A DNA stretch of 64,000 bases from Acanthornis magna (Eukaryota > Chordata > Aves > Passeriformes > Acanthizidae). The stretch spans positions 1,133,501 to 1,197,500 of the forward strand of contig JAWUZG010000138.1 of the NCBI GenBank assembly GCA_036785705.1. The letters are read 5' to 3'. The stretch's first letter is position 1, and every line of letters begins with the position of its first letter. The notes under the pieces were generated by a model. That model searched no databases. It worked only from the letters and a program-made list of their open reading frames with translations, and was not told the DNA's origin. Shown piece after piece: positions 18,856-31,619 of the stretch. Position numbers and translations under genes: made by a program.

Positions 18856-21800
18856 ATGGGTATTTTTGCTGTACTTGCTCTACCATTGCTTCTTTTAGGG
18901 ATCAGTGGAATTATTTATATTTACCAGTCAGTCAGGTGGCTATTGTCCAAGTCAGCGGTGCAGAACAAGGTAGTGGTGATCACGGATGCCATCTCTGGAC
19001 TAGGCAAGGGTGAGTTGTCTCATTTCTTCTCAGTGTCAGAGAACAGAAACAGCCAGAGAGTGACCCTCTGGGTGATAGAACCTGCACACGTTGTATGTAT
19101 GAATACATACAATTCATAACTGGCTGGATAACACAGAAGTTAATAAATATATTTATAAACAAATCCTATGACTTTTAAATGTATATTTTTAGGCTCAGCC
19201 ACAGGAGCTGCTGGTAAACTTGTAGAAATTGCAGAACTTTGTATTTATTTAATTCAAAAGAATGAGAGGTTTTGTAAGAACATTGAATGCTATTTTTAGC
19301 ATGTTGCTACTGTAAGATCTTATTACATAGGCTGTCAGTGCAGGGTGGTTGCCTATAAACAGGTGTCATCTTACTCTTTACATGTTCATTTGCAGCCCTT
19401 AGAGACTTCAACAGCTCCTGCTTCTTGTAAACAGCAATGCTCACCCCTCTCCCCCTGTTTGTATCTCTTTCCCCTCTATCACCTGTATTACTCCTCTTCC
19501 CTTGACATCCTCCAGTACTTCCAGCTGGGCTGCCTGGTTATATGCACTGGTGACTTCAGAGGACAAGGAGAGGGTATGCAATAATTTATCTGTTTAAATA
19601 GCTGATTGCCTTGGTGGCCAGCCACTTAGCATCTGCAGTCCAGAGGGGGTCACAAAGATGGCCAGAGGGCTCTGCTGTGGAGACAGACTGACACAGTGGC
19701 GTTGTTCATCTCAGAGAAGGGAAGGCTCTGACAAGACCCTAGAGCCACTTCCAGTGCCTAAAGGGCTCCAGGAGAGCTGGAGAGGGACTGGGGAGAAGGG
19801 CCTGGAGTGACAGGGCAAGGGGGATTGGCTTCCCACTGCCAGAGGGGAGGGCTAGACGGGATATTGGGAAGGAATTCTTCCCCTGTGAGGGTGGTGAGGC
19901 CCTGGCACAGGTGCCCAGAGACACTGTGGCTGCCCCTGGATCCCTGGAAGTGTTCAAGTCCATGTTGGATGGGGCTTGGAGGAGCCTGGTCTAGTGGAAG
20001 GTGTCCCTGCCCATGGCAGGGGGGTGGAACTGGCTGGTCTTTAGGGTTCCTCCAACACTAACCAATCTGTAATTTTATGAATCTATGATATACTTCTTGG
20101 GTCCTATTTCCTGCCTACATGGTGCTGTTGATTAAAGGTATTGAGTCATACACTGCTTATGTATAGTCCTGCTCCAGGAATCACTTGAGCGGCAGTAGAT
20201 TCAAGTGCTTACTGAGGGAAACATTGCTCAAGGCTATGTTTTAGCATTTTTAATGAAGACTTGCTGTCTGTTAAAAACTTTGCACTCCCAGGCAGACAAC
20301 AGATGGGGAAAGGGACTGTTCCTGCAGAATTATTCTTTAGCAGAACAGAGCACAGACATGCAACAGAAATACACACTAAGTTAGCAAGGAGTGCTCTTCA
20401 TCAGAAACTGTCAGGACAAGGTATGAAACATTCTGGCCTCCACATCCCACCTGGTCTTTCCCTTTACCTGACACAATTCAGTTTAAGATAATAATGTATT
20501 TTCTCAGGTTGATTATTGTTGTGGCTTGGGATTGGTATTCCCCAATTTGGTGTTCACTGAAACACCATGCGCTGCTCACTCACTCTCTCCATGCCCTCCC
20601 CCTGCTGCACACTGGAGAGGAGATTGGAGGCACAAAAGGTAAAGAACAGAGGCTGATATAGGAACATTTTAGTAGAAACAATGAGCCAGGAAAATGAGCA
20701 GTAACCGCAACAATACTAATAACTGTGTGCAAGGCAGGTGAATGCTCACCTTGCGGAACTGGTGCCACCCAACCTCTCACCCTGGCAAAGATGCAGATGT
20801 TACAAAACTGAGGAGAACTGTTGACTCCCTCAAAGGCAGGGAGGCCCTGCAGATAGACCTCGACAGATTAGAGGACTGGGCAATCACCAACCACATGATT
20901 TTCAACATATGAATTTCAACAGGGGAGATTGCTGGATTCTGTACCTGGGATGGGAAAGCTCTGGATGTGTGGACAGACTGGGGAATGAAACAATGGAAAG
21001 CAGTGCCATGGAAAGGGACCTGGGGATCCTGATCAATGGCAATTAAAACGTGAGTGAGCAGTGCCCTGGCAGCCAGGAGGGCCAACCATGTCCTGGGGCG
21101 CACCAGGCCCAGCATCGCTGGCCAGGGGAGGGAGGGGATTGTCCCACTCTGCTCTGCACTGGAGCAGCCTCACCTTGAATATTCTGTAAAGTTTTGGGCA
21201 CCACGATACAAGAAAGACCTTAAGCTATTTGAGAGTGTCCAGAGCAGGACAATGAAGATGGTGAAGAGCCTTGAGGGGAGGCTGTGTGAGGAGCGGCTGA
21301 GGGCACTTGGTGTGTTCAGCCTGGAGAAGAGGACATTGAGGAGAGACCTCATTGCAATCTACAATTTCCTGGTGAGGGGAAGACGAGGGGCAGACACTGA
21401 TCTCTCCTCTGTGGTGACCAGTGACAGGATCCAAGAGAATAGCCTGAAGTTGTGTCAGGGGAGGTTACGTTTGGATATTAGAGAAAGGTTCTTCCCCCAG
21501 AGGGTGGTTGGGCACTGAACAAGCTCCCAGGGAATGGTCACGGACTGAAGGCTGCCAGAGATCAAGAAGCATTTGGACAATACCCTTTAGTACATGGTGT
21601 TACTGTTGGGGATGGTCCAGAGCAGGGCTGGGAGTTGGACTCGATGATCCTTGTGGGTCTCTTCCAGTGCAGGATGTTCTGTGATTCTGTGACCCCCTCT
21701 GACTGCACAAATCCCCTGGGTGAGGTGGGATTGAATAATCTTGACTGTGCCCCTTCTGGCTGCTGCAAAAATTAACCCTCTTCTGGCCAGAACCAGGGCA

Positions 21801-24800
21801 GTTATATTTCAATTTTTTTTTTTTTTTGGAGAGGCATGGTTTAGAGTACTTCCATGGAGATTGGGTGTATTGTAGAATTATGTGATGCCTGGGTTTCTAG
21901 ACAAAAATCTCACTTGGAGCAGAAATATCGCCAGTGCTAGGTTTGTTTGACTATGGCTTCAAGCCAAATCTTGGAATCCTCCAAGAATAAAGAAAATTTA
22001 TTGAACATTTCTCCAAGTGTCTTTCTCCAGCACTGCATGACCCCTGGGGAATATTTTCCTATCTTCGGTTTCCTTATTAACCTTTCTGCCTTCCCCCCCT
22101 TCCCCCAACCTCGTGACTAGCTGTTACCTGTCTCTTAAGGCTAGAAAGGCAATTTTGTGCGTGTGGTGCCTTCACACACCTTTTCATATCGATAAAATAT
22201 AAGGTAACTCAAAGCACTTTTATTATCCTAAATATACCTATGACCAGTATCCCATAGGTTGACACCAGGATGTTATTTGCAGGTTTGAATGACTCCAAAT
22301 AATGCAAAATTAACTGTGCAGTCCACTCACGCATATGGGATGGCCATTCATTCAAAGCTTTAAAATACCAGCTGTGTGGCCAGCTGCTGTGTATGTGGGC
22401 TCTAAGGAAACAGCCAAATTCTTTTCCTACATGCCAGAATTTCTGGACTGAAGACAACATTCATCGAAGTTAAAAAAGAGAAACAAATCTATGATGATTG
22501 AAGATGTTTTCAATAGTTTATGGTTGTTATTGAAACCTAGTTCCTGTTTCTTCTCAGTGCTATAACTCAGAAAAGTACAGGGAAGTTCTAGATAAGAACA
22601 ACCCTGGTTTCCCTTTTTCAACTTTATTGCTGTTCGCATAGTAGTCTTCTCATTTTTTTTCACAAGATTGCCTCAACTGTGGTTTATAGGGAAAATACTG
22701 CTATAATTGTTCTGGCAAACAATCCTTTGGACATTAAATTTAAAATCCTTCTATGCTCAAAAAAAAAAAAAAGGAAAGACATTCATAAAATTACTGTCGT
22801 AAATAATGAAAAAGATTGCTTAAATAAAAGCTCCCAGCTGCACAGGTTTGTAAAGCTACAAGAGTGGATCCATGAATACTTCCATACAGATATTGACTCT
22901 AACATGATCATTTAAGAAATCTAAAATGGGTAGATAACTGGATGACTGGATTTCCTGTGGATATTGAAACCTGAAGAAAATGTTTCTTGGAGGACAGCAA
23001 ATCTGTTGCCCATTCAACAAAGGCCATAGGAGCTCGGACAAACCAAACAGGTTGGCAAGGCATTGTAGGGCCATATTCCTTTTCTTCCCATGCTGGCTGT
23101 GTATGCAGTTATATAGATTTGATTAGGGACCAAACATGAGAGCTCCAAGGCTGAGAGCTTTTCTGAAGAAAGAGCACACAAAACCAACCCACTGTCAATT
23201 AATTTTCTGGCTGCACCCAAAGCAGACCTCTGGTTTGGGACACCATCGAGGGCACATCATCAGTTGCATCCTCAGGCCTGTCTGCAAGAAGTTATCTGTT
23301 CTGAGAAAAAAAAGCAGGCAATTGTGAACTTTTCCTGGTCAGGAGGACAGGCTTGACAGATTTGTGGACTGAGCATGACTGTTCAGCTGAGCTAGAACAT
23401 CTGTAGGAGCCTACAACTGCCAGAGGGATAAAACTAACAACTAATTCCTCAAAGATGCCCATGAGGCATCTATGCTTCATGTTTTTAAATATATTTCTGT
23501 GGTCAGACAGACAGGATGTTGAGGAATATATTCTCCGTCAACACCACCTAGAGAAGAAAATAGACCAGACACAAGTGGTCAAGATGCTCCAGCCTTGTAT
23601 TTCATGATTTGGCTTGAGCTGGTCACATACCCCCATGAAGAGCTGCACTAAGGAGTTGGTTACAGTCTTGTAGCTGCTGCTGAGAGGCGATGAAGGGCAG
23701 CAGTGATTGTTCCTACTGTTATTTGAGTCCCCACTTTCAGAAAAGCACAATCATAGTTCACTTGTGTAAAAACGGGAGAAGAATTCACCTCTGAGACCTA
23801 TCTTAAACTGGGGTAAACCCGTAGCTTAGAATACGTCTGAATGAAGAAAATGCAGTGCCAGCCCAGCATTCCCAGCAAGTTTTTGGTGCTTTTCTCAGGA
23901 AGGCTTCAGGGGATGTAGCTGAACAAGCTTGTCCCTGATGCCTTTGCTAACTGCTGGGAAGGTTTAGTACTCAGCAGATAAAGGTCTTGGGGTGGATTAC
24001 ATCTGGAGGGAAGGGTCTGTAGCAGAAAGGGCTCTCTCATGGGTGCTTCACCAGTGGGCCAGTTTAAGTAAATTTACCCATGTTATTCTTTTTCAGAGTT
24101 GTACATGAGTTCTGTGTTGCCAAGCGTTTCATGAAGGCAGCACACAGAGCTAGCTAGTGTTAGTGTTTGCTGGGGTTGGCTAGTTTGTAGTGCTGCAGAC
24201 ATGAAGGTTTGCAAAAGATGCAGTTTGTATGGTAACCACCTTAGGCATGTATTTTTATATGTAGTGTTATTTATAGCAAATGTGTCTGTGAAGGATATAC
24301 AGAAAAAAATTTTCTAACTCAATCTCATCATCCATTAACTGACATAATGTTCTTTTAAAATTATTTTTTAATAAATCCCATTACTAAACAGTGGCATTGT
24401 GCTATACCATTAATTGTGCATTATACCATTACATTAAATTTAATTTTTTTCTCACCTATGTACTATCATAATTCAGTGCTTTCTTTTTTTCTCATACATA
24501 TATATTATTTGAAAATTAATGAATTTTAAAGCATGGATTCAACATCATTAGCAAAACCAGCATCCCATTTCAAGCAAAATAAACAAAAGCAATTTGTCAT
24601 TATTTTAATTATTTCTGTTGAATGTATTTCTCTTCTAGAATGTTCTCGTGTGTTTCACACAGGAGGAGCAAGGCTTGTGTTGTGTGGCAGGACATGGGAA
24701 AAGTTAGAAGCCTTGTATGATGCCTTAATTAGTGTGACAGACCCCAGCACGGTATGTATTCACAGCCTGAGATAAACCTTCAGGTACACAATGCACTTTT

Positions 24801-27800
24801 AGATCCAGGAAAACAATGTACAAGGAACATGACTCGCTATCAGTGGTGGCTTTTGTCACCCAGGCGATACACCAAACACAGTCCAGAGAAACAGAGAAAC
24901 AAGCACCTCTGAAGGCCTTTAGAGCACGATGCCAAAATCCTGCTCTCTGAGCCAATCCAAGGCCATTCCTGTAAAGCATCTGAGTGCTCCTGTATTCTGA
25001 ACAAGCCACCCAGCTAGAAATCCTCAGCAGAGGAATTTGCCTGATAATTTGGAAGAAAGGGATCCAAATGCTTCATTTAATGACAGGAAATGCCATCAGT
25101 TTTTCATATAATTAGTGTGCTCAAGGAGTGGGAGATGGGTCTACAGATCAAATTAATTTTAATTTCTCCACTGTTTTGGGGAAAATCCCAGATAGAAGAG
25201 ACTGGGAGTGAAAAAATAACACTGTCTTTTCCTCATGGCCACTGTCTGGGTCACCCTGGCAGTAGACATGCAGCACTGCCCTGCTCCAGCTCTTTGGCAT
25301 GTGTTTCCTGAGGCTTGTGGGAAAGCTGTCCCTCTGTGACCAACTTAGAGTTGACTAATTCCAGGGCACGGGTGTTCCTGAGGGCATCGCATACATTTCA
25401 CAGCCATTGCTCATCAGACCAACAAATATTTGGATTTTTTTTTGCAGTGAGCTTCATTTATCTGCATTAATAACCACAAAAGTAGTGTGTTCATGTTAGC
25501 CTGCACAGATTAAACTAAGAAAAATTATTAAGTATGACTAAAGGTTCTGCATTACATTGTCTAAGTAATGCAGTAAGAGAAAAAACCTTCAAGTTCATTC
25601 CTCTGTCCCACAGCTGATAAAATCTGGTTTTGCAGAAATCATACAACTGTAAACTCCATTTGGATAACTTATAGCAAAACAAGCCATTCCTACCTTCCAT
25701 CTTCCCCATGTATATGTAGCTTATCTACCAAAGCACTATACCCTGGTCTCTGGTGTCAGCAAAGGGTTGTTCCCAGAAAGATCATGACTGGAACTGGTAG
25801 GAGTTACCCTTGGGTCTGTTTTCTGTCTCTATTGATTACAAGAGAAACAAAACTCACTAGAAACCAGTCCAGCTTACCCTTCCCATGGTGTTCTGCTTCA
25901 TCTGAAATTCAGTGTTTATGAATACTGAATTATTGTCACAGGATCACAGAATGGGTTGGATTGGAAAGGATCTTAAACACCACCCCGTGCCACCCCTGCC
26001 ATGGGCAGGGACACCTTCCACTAGACCCCAGGTTCCTCCAAGCCCTGTCCAGCCTGGCCTTCAACACTTAAAGGGATGGGGCAGCCACAACGTCTCTGGA
26101 CAACCTTGCCAAGGCCTCACCACCCTCACAGGGAACAATTTCTTCCCAATATCCCATCTAACCCTGCCCTCTGGCAGTGGGAAGCCAATCTCCCTTGTCC
26201 TGTCACTCAATCCCTTGTTCCAAGTCCCTCTCCAGCTCTCCTGGAGTCCCTTTAGGCACTGGAAGGAGCATTAAGTTCCCCCAGAGCCTTCTCTTCTCCA
26301 GGCTGAACATCCCCAGTTCTCATTGCTGAACTATCTTCTTTCTAGGGTGAGTTAATATAAAAATCTTAAGTTTATGTGAGACTGATGGAAGCACTTTAAG
26401 TATCAAGGTAAATTCATTCACGAGACAGGTAAATAGAAATACAGTTTGTATATAACAAGTACCACTGAAATGAGTCTTTTGTTTTTCAGACATATGCACC
26501 AAAGCTCATACTTCTGGATATCTCAGACATAAGCTGCATTCGAGATGTAGCTAAGGAAATCCTGAATTGCTATGGCTGTGTGGATATACTGATCAACAAT
26601 GCAAGTATGAAGGTGAAAGGAGCAGTGCAGAGCATTTCACTGGAACTTGATAAAAAGATAATGGATGCCAACTATTTTGGACCTATAACATTAACCAAAG
26701 GTATTTTAATTTTTTTTCCTCTTTTGCTGTTACCACTTGAAGCAGATTGACAATTAAATGGGTTAATACTGCAACCAGCTCTGCATGTAGAATTCAGGTG
26801 AAGTCTAGAAGATACTTAATTTCCAGCTGTTGGATTTTGTGATACTTTTGCTTGCAGTATTGAGACGCCTTTCACTGAAGTTGTGCTATTTACACTTCAT
26901 CTGTCACTCCTTTTCACTAAATACACTCAGCTCTTTTACTTATGTGACTCTTTCTTGTATTTCTCTTTTTGCAGCCATTCTTCCTAACATGATCTCAAGA
27001 AGAACTGGCCAAATTGTTCTAATTAATAGCATCCAAGGGAAAATAGGAATCCCATTTCGTGCAGCTTGTAAGTTATACATAGCAAAAACATACATTCTAA
27101 TGCATAAGTTGTGAGCAGTCCATGACACTCATAATAGGTTCTTAAAAGTGCTAATTTGCATCCAAATTCAGTATTATGACAGTATTTGGCTGAAATGTTT
27201 TCAAAGTGGAACTCAATTAGAAATAGTTAAAATGCTACCTTTGAAATGTAACTGCTGCCTAAGAGAATAAGGTGATATAAAATGTGACAGCAAACTTTAT
27301 ACGTATATAAATATAGATTGTATAGATAAAATCTGGATCTTATCTATACTTGTGCATATTTGTAGAAACCATAATGAAGAAGATTGTGTAAATATAAAAT
27401 ATGAGAAGAGCTATTTCTTTGCAAAGGAAGCCCCATGCACTCAATGTACATAGGTGTGGCAGTTTAGAAGGAGATGTAATAATTGCTTTCTGCTTGGCTT
27501 TCCAGAAAATTTTCAAGGTCTTTCACCCAAAGCTCCTAAGGAAACAAGGCTGTTCTGAATGATGATGGAAGGTCTTTGCATTAATAAAATAGGAAATTAG
27601 TGGACAGAAAATATAGGAGACAATATAGACATTTTAAACTTGGGACAGATGTAAACAGACATTTTTAACTTGACAGAAAGTCAGAGTGAATGATGGGCTC
27701 TGAATTAAAAAGTCTGTGAGACCTCAGAATTGTGACTTATAGTTCTGTAAAAGCAAATTACAGTGACAGAAGCTGTAAGGAAAGCAGTAGAGAAAATAAA

Positions 27801-29723
27801 TTAAAACATGTCTTTATGTCTTTGTAAATTTATGCATAAATCCATGCAGTGCCCACATCTTGAAGATCGTGTGCTATTCTGGTCTCCCATCTCAAAAGAA
27901 GAACTATAAAAAAGGCTGAAAAAGGGACAACATATTGATGTGACATCTGGAATACTTTCCATCTAGGATACAGACAATTGTGTCAAGATACATTCTATGT
28001 GTAGAAAGCCATAAGAAGCAGAAGGGCCAACAGAGAGAGTTCTTACAATGTCCCTACCAATATTTATGTTACATGAAATGAAGCTGCCAGAAGAAGGAAT
28101 GTCAAAATGAGCACATGGAGAAGCATCTCCCCATTCCCAGAGACCACCTGCCATTGACTAAATATGCATAGGTTGATTTTCACTGTAAACTGAGTCAAAT
28201 AAAAGGTGATTGAGAGCTTTGCAGCTCTGCTGCACTGAACACACAGTTCTGTTTGCTGGTCAAGTTTCACATCCTATCATCTTGCTTTCATCCTGTTCTC
28301 AATAAAAAGACACTAAAAGCAGATTTAAAAAGTCATGACATTCAGTTACTTTAAAATTCACTTTAACATTAAAAGTATCTCAGATTGCTTCTGCAGGGCA
28401 AAGTCCTAATTAGTTTACAAAGCATGAGGAGTACTGCATTCCAGCAGTGGATATCTATTTCACTGCATTTTATGGATGTGTTACAAACTGCAGAAACAGA
28501 AGGTGTGGGGACTCATCTCAGGGAGAATTCTATCCACCAAAGACATTTTTGAACTGTAGGTATAATAGAATTGCTATTCCCTAGCCTAGGATGTACTATT
28601 TCTGACTGGGAAATGCAGACACATGTTGTTTGACAAGTCCAAGAGACTTCATGCACAGTTGTCCTGCGTAAATAATTTCTTACTGCTTGTTTTAAATATG
28701 TCATATGATAATTTCACTGGGTGAAATAATTTCCTGATCTTTTGCCTTTTGGCTAATCATTCCATGCTCATTTTCCCAAACATTGATGCTTTATTCTACA
28801 TCCGCTTCCATGCAATCATATATCTAAACAGGCATATGTGGGCTTCTTTCTTTTAGATGCTGCTTCCAAGCATGCTGCTGTCGGCTTTTTTGATTGTCTT
28901 AGAGCTGAAATGGAAGAATTTGGTGTTTCTGTCAGCACTGTGAATCCAACCTTCATCTGTTCGTACCATCGCCTGCCAGCACCAGGCAACTGGGAGGCAT
29001 CTATTTGGAAGTGTAAGTTTGGGTGGATGAAATGGGGCACATAGAGCAGGGTGGAGGCTTTTTCAGGGTAAAGAGTATAGGAAAAATAATGTTAATGACA
29101 GAAAGGATGAACGGGCATGAGGAGCAAAAGAAAAGAGATATTGGAGAGGTAATATGAGCCTGGTGAAGAGAGAAGGAACAATGGAGTGAGGCAACATTAT
29201 GTGAGAAAATAAATACAGGAAGGCATCAGGAATGGAGAGGGAGGAGAACACAGAGGTCCAAAGGGAGCGTTCCACTGCACTCAGGTTCCTCCTTCTCTTA
29301 GGGACTGCTGGATTTTACCTCAAAATTATCAAAAGGTCTTGGTGACATACTGAAAAGGTGAATGGAATGGGGAAGGGATTGAAAGTGTGTAGGAATTAAA
29401 CTGATTTGACTGATGCACTAGCTGTGTATTTTTTCAACACCATTCCCTCAGAGTATCTGCCTGTCTGTCTGTCTGTCTGTCTGTCTGTAGCTCTCACTCC
29501 TCTCTCATTTACAGTCTTTTTCAGGAAGGTGTCGTATGGGGTGCATCCAGTGGAGGTGGCAGAGGAAGTCCTGCGCACAGTGAGCAGGAAGAAGCAGGAG
29601 GTGCTTATGGCAAATCCCATCCCCAGGGCAGCAGTTTACATTCGGACCTTCTTCCCTGAGCTGTTTTTTGCCATTGTTGCCTCAGGGATTAGGGAAAAGC
29701 TGAAGACAGAAGAGGAAAATTGA
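18856..29723 (+). CDS. DHRS7C: Dehydrogenase/reductase SDR family member 7C (SRP-35), 6 coding exons
   Basis: DHRS7C is a sarcoplasmic-reticulum short-chain dehydrogenase of heart and skeletal muscle, reported to oxidise all-trans-retinol and to influence Ca handling. Coding exons are 18856-19009, 24639-24751, 26490-26700, 26975-27067, 28857-29012 and 29515-29723. All phases agree, giving 311 aa, the family's usual length. Visible features are an N-terminal membrane anchor (about 3-23, LALPLLLLGISG), the cofactor loop TDAISGLGK (43-51), NNAS (125-128) and a complete S178, Y191, K195 catalytic set with classical 13- and 4-residue spacing. The C-terminal ANPIPRAAVYIRTFFPELFF follows. An acceptor lies two bases before the ATG, so a 5' untranslated exon is probable. 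Intron 1 (5.6 kb) carries two CR1 copies and an LTR piece; intron 2 carries one CR1. The exon 6 acceptor is preceded by a CTGT microsatellite and an in-frame decoy AG. Confidence 0.96.
19290..19299 (+). promoter_or_regulatory. Candidate MEF2 site in DHRS7C intron 1
   Basis: CTATTTTTAG is a perfect YTAWWWWTAR match about 280 bases into the first intron. Suggestive only. Confidence 0.25.
19620..20093 (+). mobile_element. CR1 LINE 3' fragment in DHRS7C intron 1
   Basis: CR1 hallmarks include 'gggatattgggaaggaattcttcccc', 'gtggtgaggccctggcacagg' and 'gaaggtgtccctgcccatgg'. It has a degraded 'ctgtaattttatgaatctatga' end. Confidence 0.9.
20517..20780 (+). mobile_element. Probable avian ERV LTR fragment in DHRS7C intron 1
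   Basis: The stretch begins TGTTGTGG and contains 'ggattggtattccccaattt' and 'gaggagattggaggcacaaaa', an arrangement I associate with an avian LTR U3. It abuts a CR1 copy at about 20785. No coding part is present. Confidence 0.45.
20785..21697 (+). mobile_element. CR1 LINE, about 0.9 kb 3' fragment in DHRS7C intron 1
   Basis: It includes the end of the ORF2 region with its 'ggacctggggatcctgat' text, the 'ctgtgtgaggagcggctgagg' region and 'gagttggactcgatgatcc'. It terminates in 'ttctgtgattctgtga'. Frames are interrupted. Confidence 0.92.
21698..24638. other. Remainder of DHRS7C intron 1
   Basis: Intronic sequence with poly-T and poly-A runs (about 21817 and 22759). No additional exon is supported. 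Confidence 0.5.
25936..26335 (-). mobile_element. CR1 LINE 3' fragment in DHRS7C intron 2
   Basis: The copy is inverted, beginning at its 3' end 'tcacagaatgggttggattgg' and running into 'ccatgggcagggacaccttcc' and 'ggcagtgggaagccaatctcc'. It is 5' truncated. Confidence 0.9.
29461..29488 (+). repeat. (CTGT)7 microsatellite beside the DHRS7C exon 6 acceptor
   Basis: Seven perfect CTGT units end 26 bases before exon 6. They are followed directly by an AG at 29489-29490 and then by the true pyrimidine tract and acceptor. Confidence 0.95.
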
Positions 29724-29811
29724 TTTCGTTCAGTTATTTTCCTTGCTTTTGACCTGAAAAAAAAGTTTTCTGTTTTAAATGTCAGTGATTTCTGCTGCTT
29801 GCTATGGATAG

Positions 29812-29817
29812 AATAAA
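29812..29817 (+). terminator. DHRS7C polyadenylation signal
   Basis: AATAAA occurs 89 bases after the stop codon, in the sequence 'gatagaataaagctac'. Confidence 0.75.
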
Positions 29818-29823
29818 GCTACT

Positions 29824-30670
29824 ATCATTGACACACACATTCATCTAAAAAGCTTCTGCTCTTCCAGTTTTGGGGAACATGACAATATGCCATTGTTTGC
29901 ATGATAATGGTATGGGAAAAGCTCCACTAGGAACTCTGTCAGTGTATGAGACAGAGATTCCCAATCTAAAAAGGCAGATCAAAGTCTGGGGACATGCAGT
30001 AACTCCCTGGAATAGCCTGGCAGGGTCAGAACTGATGGGAACCTACAGGATGGGGAAACAGGGATCTGTGGGAGACAGAGGAGTAAAAATCAGTGAAAAA
30101 TGGAGTCAGAGCCTAGATCAGAGCATTCCTCAGATGTGATTTTTGGAAGTTCTTGCAGGATATGCAAATGGAAAGCCCAATAAGGGCTTTTCTAGCTCAA
30201 TATCCCATCCACAACAGGACCCTGAAGTACATGCTTAAAAGATGGACTATTAGAATGGGACAATACTGTGCAAAGAATCCCTGTATTACAGTCTTCCAAG
30301 TTCTGGCAATCTGCATCCCAGTTTGAAACAAACTCTGTCTCTGCATTTTTTTTTAACTATCAATTTTTCACACAAATATTTCAAATCTTTATTTGAAACA
30401 TTCCATCCCTGAGGAAAGGAACTAGTCATATATAAAAAAAGGACTGCCTTATGTTTACCTTAAAGCTGGTGTCAAATAATATTCTCTGATATCTCCTCCA
30501 TCTTTTAGTGTGGGAGACACAAATAATGATACTCAAATCATTCACTCCCAGTCATTCATGCCCTTCATACATTCCATGACATTACCTGTTTTCAAAATGG
30601 GAGAAGCTTGTTATCTATTCACTCTCTGTGTGACAAGTCTGGATTATCCTTCTTGTTCTTCTTTATATAA
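29824..30670. other. Intergenic DNA after DHRS7C
   Basis: No gene or certain repeat recognised. Confidence 0.4.
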
Positions 30671-30674
30671 TTTT

Positions 30675-30795
30675 CTCCCTTCCCCTTCCCCTTCCCCTTC
30701 CCCTTCCCCTTCCCCTTCCCCTTCCCCTTCCCCTCCCCTCCCTCCCTTCTCCTCTGCTTCCCTGCCCTCCCCTCCCCTGCCCTCCCCTCCCCGTT
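30675..30795. repeat. (TTCCCC)n simple repeat grading into CCCTCCCCTG
   Basis: About ten near-perfect TTCCCC hexamers (30675-30735) are followed by imperfect CCCTCCC units. The minus strand is a run of GGGG tracts separated by AA, which can form G-quadruplexes. Confidence 0.95.
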
Positions 30796-31615
30796 TTGGT
30801 TTTTTTGTTTTTTTGGTTTTTTTTTATTAAGAGGTACAGGCCAAAGCTGCATAGAGCATTCAAGGTAAATAAATATTCCGGATTTGCAGCCAGGCATACA
30901 GATGCTTCCTGGATTTTTCATTTCTTTTCTTCATTTGCATTTCTTATGCAAATCCTCCCTTTTCAGACCTTTTTTCCCCCACTTTTCTAACTGCTCCTGA
31001 GTATTGAATTCCCTTGTCTACTCTGCCATATATGGTAATTAATCATCATGTCCAATGTAATCATAGGTATTGTTCATGTCAATTGTCTAAATTCCATATA
31101 TTCCATTCCATATATTTAATATATGCACAAAATTCTCTCACTCTTATTCATTCCAGGCTTAACTCCTTCCCTAGGCTTCCTTGAGGCTTCTCTTCTTCAC
31201 ATTCTCCCAGTTCATATTGAGGAATTGCCCCTTTCTCTCTCATCCTGGGACCTGACCCAGGACATAAATAAAGCTAATGTGAGGCTGTCCTGATCTTCAG
31301 GTTTACATCTAAGGGCTTAAATTCTGTTTCCCAAACCCTCCCCTGGGGAGGTTTCTTGTTGTCATCAGTACTCACAGAGATCATGTCTTTTTCGCAGACA
31401 CTGTCAAAATTCCTCATTTGCAGAATACCTACCATTCTAGGTGACCCAAAACATGTATTCCATATTTCTTCTATATCAATCCACGCAGTCCATTTTTGCT
31501 GTCATTTTAGGACCTGGAAACCCAGGAAATGGAACTTGTGTGTTTTACCCCATGTTCATGGAACAGAGGGGTTCAAGGTCCCATTAGAAAGAGGGAATGC
31601 ATATGCATGAGCTCT
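30796..31615. other. Intergenic DNA
   Basis: AT-rich sequence with no recognised gene. Confidence 0.4.
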
Positions 31616-31619
31616 CTTT

